Positions 21,843-29,152 of a stretch of 64,000 nt of DNA are shown here, one piece after another (the stretch's first letter is position 1; each line of letters starts with the position of its first letter). The stretch comes from Microbacterium sp. SORGH_AS_0862 (lineage in GTDB: Bacteria; Actinomycetota; Actinomycetes; Actinomycetales; Microbacteriaceae), in NCBI RefSeq assembly GCF_030818795.1, contig NZ_JAUTAY010000001.1, positions 2,046,001 to 2,110,000 on the forward strand, given 5' to 3'. Made by a program: the position numbers and the translations under genes. Below the pieces are notes generated by a model. It was not told where the DNA came from. It searched no databases and saw only the letters and a list, made by a program, of their open reading frames with translations.

Positions 21843-21866
21843 GGGGAACGAGCGAGCTCGTTCCCC
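21843..21866. repeat. Perfect 10-bp hairpin after rpoC
   Basis: GGGGAACGAG (21843-21852), loop CGAG, then CTCGTTCCCC (21857-21866), set among ATTGAG and TTGTCGAGCG words. It resembles the short palindromic repeats common between genes in this family. It may also aid termination after rpoC. Confidence 0.5.
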
Positions 21867-21930
21867 CGAGCCGATTGAGGTTGTCGAGCGGCACAGCCGT
21901 GAGAACAACTGATCGAGTCGGTCCCGACTG

Positions 21931-21972
21931 ACGACGAAGGCCTCCGAGCTCCGGCTCGGGGGCCTTCGTCGT
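21931..21972 (+). terminator. rpoBC operon terminator
   Basis: ACGACGAAGGCC(T)CCGAG pairs with CTCGG(GG)GGCCTTCGTCGT across a 6-nt loop, about 100 nt after the rpoC stop. The stem is long and near-perfect and is followed by TTCC. Confidence 0.8.
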
Positions 21973-22019
21973 TCCCCGTCCGCACAGTGGGCATTCGGCT
22001 GGCGCCAAGCCCGGCCGGT

Positions 22020-22025
22020 TACCGT
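22020..22025 (+). promoter_or_regulatory. -10 hexamer TACCGT for the alpha/beta hydrolase gene
   Basis: TACCGT ends 6 nt before the ATG at 22032, and this start is preferred over an upstream in-frame ATG. Leaderless arrangement. Confidence 0.5.
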
Positions 22026-22031
22026 GTCCGC

Positions 22032-22766
22032 ATGCAGCTCGCCGTTCGTTCCGCAGGCTCCGGTGCGCGCACCGCGATCCTCATCCACGGCATCATGTCC
22101 GACTCGCGGGCGTGGCATCGCGTGAGCGACGACCTCGAGGCGGCCGGCTTCCGCGTGCTCGCCGTCGACCTCGCCGGACACGGGCGGAGTCCTCGGTCCC
22201 GCAGCTACTCGCCGACCGCCTGGGCCGAGGACGTCATCGAGACGCTGGAGCCGATGCTGGAGCACGCTCCGGATCTGATCGTCGGGCATTCCCTCGGAGC
22301 GCTCGTGGCGAGCATCGTGGCCGAGCGGCTCGCGCCCCGTGCAGCCGTCTACGTGGACCCCGCCTTCGCCTTCCCGCGGGGAGTGCGCGGACTCGCGTAC
22401 AAGCTCGCCTTCGCCCTCGCCCCCAAGCCGCGTCGGGGGATGCTGCGGCGCATGAACCCCGGCTGGAGCGCGCAGGACATCGACCTCGAGCTGGCGTCGC
22501 TGCAGGCCTGGGACAAACGCACGATCCTCGGCCTCGCCGACACCCGTGCCCTCGTCGCGCCGCGTCGGCCTCGGCAGCCGAGTCTCGTCGTGCTGGCCGA
22601 GAAGAGCCTGCTGATCACACGCACCGTCGCCGCCGCCATGCGCGGCGACGGGCTCACCGTGACGGTGCTGCAGGGGGCCGGCCACACCGTCTTCCGCGAC
22701 GACCACGCGGGGTTCATGGGACTCGTCCACGGCTGGATCGCCGCTCACGTGCCCGCCCGCACCTGA
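22032..22766 (+). CDS. Alpha/beta-fold hydrolase
   Basis: 244 residues. The oxyanion region is LIHGIMSDSRAW, the nucleophile is Ser87 in VGHSLGAL, and the catalytic His lies in GAGHTVFRDD near the C-terminus; an acidic residue before it completes the triad. There is no signal peptide, so it is cytoplasmic. Substrate prediction is not possible: the family includes esterases, lipases and haloperoxidase-like enzymes. It stands alone between the rpoC terminator and an exported protein gene. The start at 22032 matches the fixed -10 spacing seen elsewhere. Confidence 0.85.
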   Translation: MQLAVRSAGSGARTAILIHGIMSDSRAWHRVSDDLEAAGFRVLAVDLAGHGRSPRSRSYSPTAWAEDVIETLEPMLEHAPDLIVGHSLGALVASIVAERLAPRAAVYVDPAFAFPRGVRGLAYKLAFALAPKPRRGMLRRMNPGWSAQDIDLELASLQAWDKRTILGLADTRALVAPRRPRQPSLVVLAEKSLLITRTVAAAMRGDGLTVTVLQGAGHTVFRDDHAGFMGLVHGWIAAHVPART

Positions 22767-22805
22767 CGCCGCGTGCCGCTGCCTCGCTTCGCCGGATGCG
22801 ACGCG

Positions 22806-22811
22806 TAGCGT
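22806..22811 (+). promoter_or_regulatory. -10 hexamer TAGCGT for the anchored protein gene
   Basis: TAGCGT lies 17 nt before the GTG at 22829, leaving a short leader that contains GGGGGAGG as ribosome site. Confidence 0.4.
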
Positions 22812-22828
22812 GGACGGGGGAGGACGGC

Positions 22829-23440
22829 GTGGCACGGATCGGCGGTCGCAACAGCTTCATGGCATGGGTCGTGGGGCTCGGCAGCGCTGCCGTGGTGGCG
22901 GCGCTGGTGGTCCTCGCCCTCCCGGCGATCCCTGCGGGCATCCAGATGGTCGGTGACACCCTGCGGTCCTCGACATCCGCCCCCGTCGCCCAGGGAGAGG
23001 CAGCCGCCCCCCAGGCCACCTCATCCACCCCGCTGTGCCAGGGCCTCTATACGGAGGCGCTCTGGGCGGAGCTGACCCAGCGCGCCGGAGGAGTGCCGGT
23101 GCAGGACACGAGTGCGCCGCGCGTGTCGGCCACGACGCTGGTGGCCTCCCTGGCGCCCGAGGTGACGGTCTCGTGCACGTTCACCGGCATCAACACCGGT
23201 TCGCTCGTGACGACGGTGGCGAAGGTGGATGCGGGCGCCGCCCGCCTCGCCCGTTCGACGCTGGAGACGGCCGGCTACGAGTGCGGTGACTTCGGCGACG
23301 GCGTGCGCTGCCGACTGACGACGGCGGAGGGTGCGGAGGATCAGGTCATCCGGGACGGCGTCTGGCTGGCCAGCGAGTTCACGGGCTGGCATCCCGATCG
23401 CTACACCGAACGCGTCGCGCTGCAGCTCTGGCCGAGCTGA
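22829..23440 (+). CDS. Membrane-anchored extracytoplasmic protein, paralogue of the convergent lipoprotein
   Basis: 203 residues. An N-terminal anchor helix (about residues 9-33) precedes an extracellular domain with four cysteines (in LCQGLY, VSCTFTG, YECGDFGDG and VRCRL). The domain matches the neighbouring minus-strand lipoprotein in order: Cys, a beta strand with SC/TC, TGSLVTTVAKV against TGRLTTTISKK, GYEC against GFTC, and a closing RDGVW against RDGVL strand with GWHPDRYT/GLAPSGYT. I infer an ancient tandem or inverted duplication. No family function is recognised. The GTG start has a GGAGG site 5 nt upstream. Confidence 0.75.
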   Translation: MARIGGRNSFMAWVVGLGSAAVVAALVVLALPAIPAGIQMVGDTLRSSTSAPVAQGEAAAPQATSSTPLCQGLYTEALWAELTQRAGGVPVQDTSAPRVSATTLVASLAPEVTVSCTFTGINTGSLVTTVAKVDAGAARLARSTLETAGYECGDFGDGVRCRLTTAEGAEDQVIRDGVWLASEFTGWHPDRYTERVALQLWPS

Positions 23441-23446
23441 GCGCAC

Positions 23447-24037
23447 TCAGTCGAAGACGCGCGAGATCACCGCATCCGTGTAGCCGGACGGCGCGAGCCC
23501 CACGTACTGCGTGTCCACCAGCACACCGTCGCGCCAGAACAGCGTGCGACCGTCGTTGACCGGGTACTGCGGATCGACCCAGACCTTCTCGCACCGGGTC
23601 CCGTTGTCCGGGGTGTAGCAGGTGAAGCCATCGCCGACGAGGGCGTTGAGCATGTCGAGAGCGGGTCCGCGCGACTTCTTCGAGATCGTGGTCGTGAGCC
23701 TGCCGGTGTCGGTCGCCGGGCTTCCCCAGATGCAGGTGAGGCTTCCGTCGGCCTGCGCGCCGGCGGTTCCGAAGGCCGGGTCGTTGAGCGGTACGTCGGC
23801 GAGCTGTGCGAGCACCGCGTCGGACAGGATCTCTCGGCAGTCGGTGGGAATGGCGACCGGGGTCGCGGTGGGTGTCGGGGTCGCGGTCGGAGTCGGGGCG
23901 GGCGAGGACGACGGCGGGAGCACGGAGCCGGTCGGTGCGGGCGAGGGTTCCGGGGCGCAGCCCGCCAGGGCGAACAGAGCGAGAAGAGCCGAGGATGCCA
24001 TGAGCAGGCTCGTTCTCGAGCTCCGGCGCAGCGTCAT
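23447..24037 (-). CDS. Lipoprotein, paralogue of the convergent anchored protein
   Basis: 196 residues with a type II signal: a twin-arginine-poor basic start (MTLRRSSRTSLL), a hydrophobic core and the lipobox LAGC (Cys about 27). A Pro/Thr/Ala-rich linker (residues ~30-63) leads to a four-cysteine domain that mirrors the gene at 22829-23440. The two genes are convergent with only 6 nt between their stops. The role is unknown; as surface lipoproteins they may bind a ligand or a partner. TAACCT sits 6 nt before the ATG. Confidence 0.8.
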   Translation of the reverse strand: MTLRRSSRTSLLMASSALLALFALAGCAPEPSPAPTGSVLPPSSSPAPTPTATPTPTATPVAIPTDCREILSDAVLAQLADVPLNDPAFGTAGAQADGSLTCIWGSPATDTGRLTTTISKKSRGPALDMLNALVGDGFTCYTPDNGTRCEKVWVDPQYPVNDGRTLFWRDGVLVDTQYVGLAPSGYTDAVISRVFD

Positions 24038-24043
24038 GGGGCC

Positions 24044-24049
24044 AGGTTA
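24044..24049 (-). promoter_or_regulatory. -10 hexamer TAACCT for the lipoprotein gene
   Basis: Minus-strand TAACCT ends 6 nt before the ATG at 24037. Leaderless arrangement. Confidence 0.45.
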
Positions 24050-24150
24050 GCCGCACGGATCGCCGCGCGCCGCGCGCCTGACACGGCCGACACCGACCCG
24101 GCGTTACCCTCGGGAAGCGGATGTGCACCCCCGCTGAAGGAGCGACAGCG

Positions 24151-25128
24151 ATGACCGAGCAGAAGACGCCCTCGGCCGGCGAACCCGTGGAGGAGCCGAA
24201 CGTCGTCGTGGACGACGTCGTGGGCAACGCGAACGAGGCCCTGGCCGACGCGGAGGCCGCTCAGCGCACGGCGACCGGAGAGCAGGAGGTCGCCTCGGAG
24301 CGTGTCGTCGAGGAGGACGTGGTGGTCGTCGAGACGCCGACCGCCGACGGCGAGCGTGTCGTCGAGGAGGTCGTCGTGACCGAGACGGCGACCGACCAGG
24401 CCCGTGCCGACGACGACGTCCCCTGGTACGACCGCCCGGAGACCGTCCCCATGGACCCGGAGCCTGCTGCCACGACAGCGATTCCGGCCGCCGCCGAAGC
24501 GACGACGGTGACGCCGGTCGCCGCGTCCGAGCCGGTCTACGGTGCTGCTGCGGCTCAGCCGATCTTCGTGCAGGCGCCCGAGGCTCCCCGCCCGCGCGGC
24601 AACCGCGGCGCCGCGGGTGCGATCGGCCTGGTCGCCGCCCTTGCCTTCGCCGTCCTGTCGTTCGGCGTGCTCTTCGCGTTCGGTTACTTCTACGGCGGTC
24701 TGGGAACCGTCGAGAACGACCCCGCCGAGCTCGCCCTCACCCTGATCGGCTCGTGGACGTTCTGGATGCCGGTGGTCGTCTTCTACCTCGGCTTCTGGTT
24801 CCTCGGCGCGATCCTCAACCGTGCGCGCTGGGCTCACTGGGTCATCTGGGGCCTGCTCGTCGGCGTCGCCGCCTACGCGGGCTCCCTTCTCGGCATCCTG
24901 TTCCAGGCGCCGTTCTGGGAGTTGACCGCTCGCCAGGGGGCGGAGCTCATGCAGGTCTCGCTGTTCTCCCCGCTGCCGATCCTCGCGTTCGTGCTCGGTC
25001 GTGAGCTGACGGTGTGGTTCGGCGCGTGGGTCGCCGCCCGCGGACGCCGCGTCACCGCGCTCAACGACGAAGCGCAGCGCGAGTACGAGCGCACCCTCGA
25101 AGCGGGTCCGCAGCTCCACCAGGTCTGA
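24151..25128 (+). CDS. Hypothetical membrane protein with acidic disordered N-terminus
   Basis: About 325 residues. Residues 1-~150 are acidic and low in complexity, with repeats around RVVEEDVVV and RVVEEVVV and a PWYDRPE motif; residues ~155-300 hold four hydrophobic helices with a conserved-looking FWMPVVVFYLGFWFLG; the tail is charged. The ATG at 24151 is preferred over one 10 codons upstream because AAGGAG lies 9 nt before it. The next gene starts within its stop (TGATG), so they are coupled. No known family is recognised; the charged cytoplasmic tail may bind partners. Confidence 0.75.
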   Translation: MTEQKTPSAGEPVEEPNVVVDDVVGNANEALADAEAAQRTATGEQEVASERVVEEDVVVVETPTADGERVVEEVVVTETATDQARADDDVPWYDRPETVPMDPEPAATTAIPAAAEATTVTPVAASEPVYGAAAAQPIFVQAPEAPRPRGNRGAAGAIGLVAALAFAVLSFGVLFAFGYFYGGLGTVENDPAELALTLIGSWTFWMPVVVFYLGFWFLGAILNRARWAHWVIWGLLVGVAAYAGSLLGILFQAPFWELTARQGAELMQVSLFSPLPILAFVLGRELTVWFGAWVAARGRRVTALNDEAQREYERTLEAGPQLHQV

Positions 25129-25613
25129 TGTCGCAGCCGGACGCGCCTCGTACTCCGCCGGTGCCTCCGGCTGTCGCCATCGCCCTGACGCTCGCCGGGT
25201 TCTTCGCTCTGGTCATCGCCGCGTTCGGGATGGTGAGCCTGCTCGCGGACGTCGAGGTCGTTCCGGTGGCGGGTGTCGGGCAGGCGCCCGGAATCGTCGG
25301 AGTGCTCCTCGCCTGCGGCGTCTACGCCGCCGGCACCGCCCTCGTGCTCCGACCGGGCAACCCCGCCTACACCGGAGCGCTGTTCATCGCGGTCGCCGTG
25401 TGGTTCGTGTACAGCCTCAGTGCGGGGGTCGTCGGCGCCGTCGCGTCGGAGGACGTGGCGGTCGGGCTCTCGCTCATGGCCCGTCTGTTGACTGGCTGGC
25501 AGGGCGGCGTCGTGGGCATCGCGGCGGCGGTTGCGGCCTGGTGCGCGATCGCGCTCGTACGCACGCGCGCGGGGCGGCCCCGATGGCCCTGGGAGGGCCG
25601 AGACGAGGCCTGA
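25128..25613 (+). CDS. Hypothetical small membrane protein
   Basis: 161 residues with four hydrophobic helices and short loops; the N-terminal dozen residues are proline-rich (DAPRTPPVPPAV). The start overlaps the upstream stop by one base (TGATG), indicating translational coupling and a probable joint function with the 4-helix protein before it. No motif for transport or catalysis is visible, and the family is not recognised. Confidence 0.75.
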   Translation: MSQPDAPRTPPVPPAVAIALTLAGFFALVIAAFGMVSLLADVEVVPVAGVGQAPGIVGVLLACGVYAAGTALVLRPGNPAYTGALFIAVAVWFVYSLSAGVVGAVASEDVAVGLSLMARLLTGWQGGVVGIAAAVAAWCAIALVRTRAGRPRWPWEGRDEA

Positions 25614-25670
25614 TCGCGAACCCGACCGACCGCATGCGTGGATTTCCCGCGGAAAGACGCGGGCGGCGGC

Positions 25671-25676
25671 TACCTT
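25671..25676 (+). promoter_or_regulatory. -10 hexamer TACCTT for the CxxC protein gene
   Basis: TACCTT ends 6 nt before the GTG at 25683. Leaderless arrangement. Confidence 0.45.
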
Positions 25677-25682
25677 TAGAGC

Positions 25683-26345
25683 GTGGAGCGCTCGCTCGAG
25701 ACGCAGGTGAGCCAGGCCGTCGACGCCTGGCTGCGTTGGCTGCCCCGCTGGGAGCCGGCGACGCACCGCGGGCGGCTTGCGGTGTGCCGACGCTGCCTCG
25801 GCTCGCCGATCCTGTCGGCCGCGGGCCTCGGCGGCGACGTTCCGCACGCGGTTCAGCACGGCCTGTCCACCCGTTTGAAGACGGTCGTCGACCACGCGGT
25901 CGCGGAGTACACGGCGCGCAATCTTCCCCTGCTCCAGTCGGAGCTCGACCAGCAGGCGACGCGCAACCGCGCCCGCAGCTACCGACCCACCGAGGACCTC
26001 GAACCCGAGTACGACGGTCTGCCACTGGATCCGGACCCGATTCCGGGTGCGCCCTTCCTCTTCACCCTCGCGGGCATGGCCGCCGACGCGGATGCGGGCG
26101 TCCCCGCGCTTCCGCCGCTGTCCGACGAGGCGAAGGCGGCGCTGCGTCACGAGGTCGCGCTGGCCGACGACTACGCGAATCTGATCGGACGCGAAGTATG
26201 CCAGGTGCTGCTGCACCACCGCATCCGAATCCAAGCAGCGGTCGCGAAGTATGTAGAACCGCAGATCACCGCCATGCTGGAAGAGTTGACGCGTTCGCTC
26301 GACGTTCCTTTCGACCCCCGAGACCTCGACGGTCCCACTCCCTGA
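25683..26345 (+). CDS. Hypothetical soluble protein with CRRC motif
   Basis: 220 residues, helical and without signal peptide. A CRRCLG motif near residue 35 could bind metal, but no second Cys pair is nearby (one Cys sits in REVCQVLLHHR), so a full zinc site is not evident. The middle is acidic (DLEPEYDGLPLDPDP). The C-terminal helix is amphipathic (RIQAAVAKYVEPQITAMLEEL). The GTG start fits the leaderless pattern. It lies 12 nt before the FHA protein gene and is probably co-transcribed with it. I do not recognise a family. Confidence 0.7.
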   Translation: MERSLETQVSQAVDAWLRWLPRWEPATHRGRLAVCRRCLGSPILSAAGLGGDVPHAVQHGLSTRLKTVVDHAVAEYTARNLPLLQSELDQQATRNRARSYRPTEDLEPEYDGLPLDPDPIPGAPFLFTLAGMAADADAGVPALPPLSDEAKAALRHEVALADDYANLIGREVCQVLLHHRIRIQAAVAKYVEPQITAMLEELTRSLDVPFDPRDLDGPTP

Positions 26346-26357
26346 GGCAGTTCATCC

Positions 26358-27950
26358 ATGCTCAACGCACTCGTCGCCGCTTACTCCTCGCCGTTGGTCC
26401 CCGACGCAGGAACCGTCGTGCTCCTCGTGCTCGTGTCGCTCGTGCCGTCGCTCCTGGTCTACGTCTGGGGTGCGCTCGCGCTGTCGCGGGTGTACGCGAA
26501 GCTCGGCATCGAGGGCTGGAAGGCCTGGATCCCGGTCTACAACGTCGCCGTCCTGTTCATCATCGGCGGCCTGAGCCCCTGGCTCCTGCTGCTCTACCTC
26601 ATCCCGTTCTTCGGGCAGATCTTCGTCTACGTCGCCTTCATCACCGCCGCGCACCGGGTGAACGTCATGTTCGGACAGGGCGTGGGCATGACCGTGCTGG
26701 CGGCCTTGCTGTTCCCGGTCTGGGCGAGCGTTCTGGGCTTCGGCTCCGCCAGGCCGCTCGAGCAGGGCGCTCCGCGCCAGGCGACGGGCGGGGTCGAGGA
26801 CCTTCTCGGGTTCGCGCCGCAGTACGCCCCGACCACCGACGAGTTCGGTGCCCGCCGCGACGTCCCGGCGCCATCGGCATGGATCCCCCCGGCACCGCCC
26901 GCGCCTGGCACCGCGGCGGCACCCGCCACCGCCGCGATGCCGATCGCCGGAGCGTGGGGCGAGCCGCCTCTGCCGCCCGCCCCGGCGGCTCCCGCCGCCG
27001 ATCCCTACGCTCCGGCGGACGCGTACGGCGCCGCCCCGGCGGATCCGTATGCCGCAGCCGCACCGGCGCCCGCCGTCGATCCCTACGCCGCGCCCGCCCC
27101 CGATGCATACGCCCCGCCGGCATTCCCCGCCCCCGCCGCGGACCCCTACGCCCAGCCGGCTCCGGCAGCCCCTGCCCGCGACGCGTACTCGGCGCCCTCA
27201 GCGGACCCCTACGCGCCGCCCGTCGCCGATGCGCCCGCAGCGCCGGTCGACGACCCCTACGTGGCACCGGCCGCGCCCGAGCCCGCACCGGTGATGTCGT
27301 GGTGGCAGCCCGCCATCGTCGAGGAGGAGCCCGCACCCGCCGCCGCGACGCCCGCGTGGGTGGAGCCGGAGACGCCCGCGGCGCCTGCCGCGGCAGAACC
27401 CGCGACGTCGGATTCCTTCGTGCCGCCAGCGGCGCCCCCCGTGCTGCGGGAGTCCTTCGTCGCCGAGCCCGACGCGTTCCCCGAGGCCTCGGGCGAGGTG
27501 TCGGCGGTGGCCGGAGCGCCGATCGCGGGGATGCCGCGACCGGCGGCCGCATCCGTCGCCGCGTCGCGACCCGGTGTCGGCGACATCGTCGAAGACACCG
27601 TCATCGCTTCGCGCCGTCGACCCAAGTGGGCGCTGCTGCTGCCCGACGGCTCGCCCATGGAACTCACCGGCGATGCGGTCGTGCTCGGGCGCCGGCCCGT
27701 CCCCGTGCACGCCGCGCCCGGCGCGCAGCTGGTGACCGTCGTCGATGACACGCGCACGGTCTCCAAGACCCACGCGCTGCTCCGTCGTCGTGCGGATGCC
27801 TGGATGGTGAGCGATCTGGACTCCACGAACGGCGTCGTCGTGTTCGCCGCGCAGGAGGAGGTCGACGTGGCGCCCGGGACGGAGCACGAGGTGACGGAAC
27901 GTTTCCTCCTGGGCGACGCGGAGCTGCGCATCGTGCGTGCAGACGCATGA
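26358..27950 (+). CDS. DUF5684-like membrane protein with C-terminal FHA domain
   Basis: 530 residues. Residues 1-~125 hold three to four membrane helices with a GIEGWKAWIPVYN motif, seen in DUF5684-type membrane proteins. A ~270-residue Pro/Ala-rich linker with DPYA repeats follows. The C-terminal ~110 residues form a forkhead-associated domain: VVLGRRPV (strand with the conserved Gly-Arg), VSKTHALLRR (the Ser-x-x-His of phosphothreonine binding) and DLDSTNGV. FHA domains bind phosphothreonine peptides, so this protein probably docks a Ser/Thr-kinase substrate at the membrane. No kinase is encoded in the window. Confidence 0.85.
   Translation: MLNALVAAYSSPLVPDAGTVVLLVLVSLVPSLLVYVWGALALSRVYAKLGIEGWKAWIPVYNVAVLFIIGGLSPWLLLLYLIPFFGQIFVYVAFITAAHRVNVMFGQGVGMTVLAALLFPVWASVLGFGSARPLEQGAPRQATGGVEDLLGFAPQYAPTTDEFGARRDVPAPSAWIPPAPPAPGTAAAPATAAMPIAGAWGEPPLPPAPAAPAADPYAPADAYGAAPADPYAAAAPAPAVDPYAAPAPDAYAPPAFPAPAADPYAQPAPAAPARDAYSAPSADPYAPPVADAPAAPVDDPYVAPAAPEPAPVMSWWQPAIVEEEPAPAAATPAWVEPETPAAPAAAEPATSDSFVPPAAPPVLRESFVAEPDAFPEASGEVSAVAGAPIAGMPRPAAASVAASRPGVGDIVEDTVIASRRRPKWALLLPDGSPMELTGDAVVLGRRPVPVHAAPGAQLVTVVDDTRTVSKTHALLRRRADAWMVSDLDSTNGVVVFAAQEEVDVAPGTEHEVTERFLLGDAELRIVRADA
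27000..27263 (+). repeat. DPYA-type tandem repeat region in the FHA protein linker
   Basis: Six DPY units (mostly DPYA) occur at irregular 8-18 residue spacing with Ala/Pro between. Codons vary from copy to copy (gatccctac, gatccgtat, gacccctac), so the repeat is selected at protein level rather than being recently duplicated DNA. Confidence 0.7.
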
Positions 27951-27960
27951 TCGCGGTCGT

Positions 27961-27990
27961 TTGACCGCATCCCGATTCGGCGCGTATCAT
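27961..27990 (+). promoter_or_regulatory. rpsL (str operon) promoter
   Basis: -35 TTGACC (27961-27966), 18-nt spacer and -10 TATCAT (27985-27990). The leader to rpsL is about 240 nt and I see no further gene in the 27951-28238 gap. The leader may carry regulation, but no classical S7-binding structure could be recognised by eye. Confidence 0.75.
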
Positions 27991-28238
27991 TGAGCGGGTG
28001 TGCGCTCTCGCGCGCCCTGCGTCGTGCCCGGCACGAACAGGGTGAACAAGAGCACACCATCTCAGGGAACGGCCTGCGAACAGGCCACCCCCACGGCATA
28101 TCCACCAACGAAACGGGCGTCAGTCATTCTGTCGCCCCGGTGGGTCCGCGTGAGCCCTCTCCGACACGAATCGAAAGAATCCGTCGGAGCGGGGGAGACC
28201 ACGACGCTGTCACCGTGCAGCACTGACAAGGAGAGAAC

Positions 28239-28607
28239 GTGCCAACTATTCAGCAGTTGGTTCGCAAGGGGCGCACGCCGAAGGTCACCAAGACCAAGGC
28301 TCCCGCGCTGAAGTCGAACCCGCAGCAGGCCGGTGTCTGCACCCGCGTGTACACCACCACCCCGAAGAAGCCGAACTCGGCGATGCGCAAGGTCGCTCGT
28401 GTGAAGCTCCGCAACGGTACCGAGGTCACCGCCTACATCCCCGGTGAGGGCCACAACCTGCAGGAGCACTCGCTCGTGCTGGTGCGCGGTGGTCGTGTGA
28501 AGGACCTCCCCGGCGTGCGTTACAAGATCGTTCGCGGCGCCCTGGACACCCAGGCCGTCAAGAACCGCAAGCAGGCCCGTAGCCGCTACGGCGCGAAGAA
28601 GGGTTGA
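28239..28607 (+). CDS. rpsL: 30S ribosomal protein S12
   Basis: 122 residues. It helps set decoding accuracy at the A site. The [18 protein letters not shown] loop is intact, with Lys43 and Lys88 (GGRVKDLPG), the classic streptomycin-resistance positions, in susceptible form. The GTG start follows AAGGAGAG with good spacing. It is the first gene of the str operon; rpsG starts 5 nt after its stop. Confidence 0.98.
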   Translation: MPTIQQLVRKGRTPKVTKTKAPALKSNPQQAGVCTRVYTTTPKKPNSAMRKVARVKLRNGTEVTAYIPGEGHNLQEHSLVLVRGGRVKDLPGVRYKIVRGALDTQAVKNRKQARSRYGAKKG

Positions 28608-28612
28608 GTTAG

Positions 28613-29083
28613 ATGCCTCGTAAGGGTCCCGCCCCGAAGCGTCCGGTCGTCAACGACCCGGTCTACGGCGCACCGATCGTCAGCCAGCTCGTCAACAAGA
28701 TCCTCGTCGACGGCAAGAAGTCGCTCGCCGAGTCGATCGTCTACACGGCGCTCCGCGGCGTCGAGGCCAAGAACGGCCAGGACGCGGTCGCGACGCTGAA
28801 GAAGGCGCTCGACAACGTCCGTCCCACCCTCGAGGTCAAGAGCCGCCGCGTCGGTGGTTCGACCTACCAGGTGCCGGTCGAGGTCAAGCCGCACCGCGCC
28901 AACACCCTGGCGCTGCGCTGGCTCGTCAGCTACGCGAAGGGTCGTCGTGAGAAGACGATGACCGAGCGTCTGCAGAACGAGATCCTCGACGCCTCGAACG
29001 GCCTCGGTGCCGCGGTCAAGCGCCGCGAAGACACCCACAAGATGGCCGAGTCGAACCGCGCCTTCGCGCACTACCGCTGGTAA
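28613..29083 (+). CDS. rpsG: 30S ribosomal protein S7
   Basis: 156 residues, the standard length. It nucleates assembly of the 30S head on 16S r[15 protein letters not shown] at the start and [19 protein letters not shown] at the end are the conserved S7 termini. It lies 5 nt after rpsL and is followed by a perfect 14-bp GC hairpin before fusA. In E. coli S7 also represses its own operon, but no such site can be shown here. Confidence 0.98.
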   Translation: MPRKGPAPKRPVVNDPVYGAPIVSQLVNKILVDGKKSLAESIVYTALRGVEAKNGQDAVATLKKALDNVRPTLEVKSRRVGGSTYQVPVEVKPHRANTLALRWLVSYAKGRREKTMTERLQNEILDASNGLGAAVKRREDTHKMAESNRAFAHYRW

Positions 29084-29094
29084 TCAGCAGCTCG

Positions 29095-29126
29095 GCGCCG
29101 GCCGGGGCCACCGCCCCGGCCGGCGC
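29095..29126 (+). terminator. 14-bp GC hairpin between rpsG and fusA
   Basis: Perfect 14-bp stem 29095-29108 / 29113-29126 with a CACC loop, 11 nt after the rpsG stop. There is no T-tract, so it may attenuate rather than end transcription, or stabilise the upstream mRNA. Confidence 0.6.
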
Positions 29127-29152
29127 ACCCGACAACACGTAAGGACATCCCC

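Noticed and set aside
27000..27263. DPYA repeats considered as a DNA tandem repeat or microsatellite.
   Set aside because: Copies differ in codons and spacing, so the repeat exists at protein level only.
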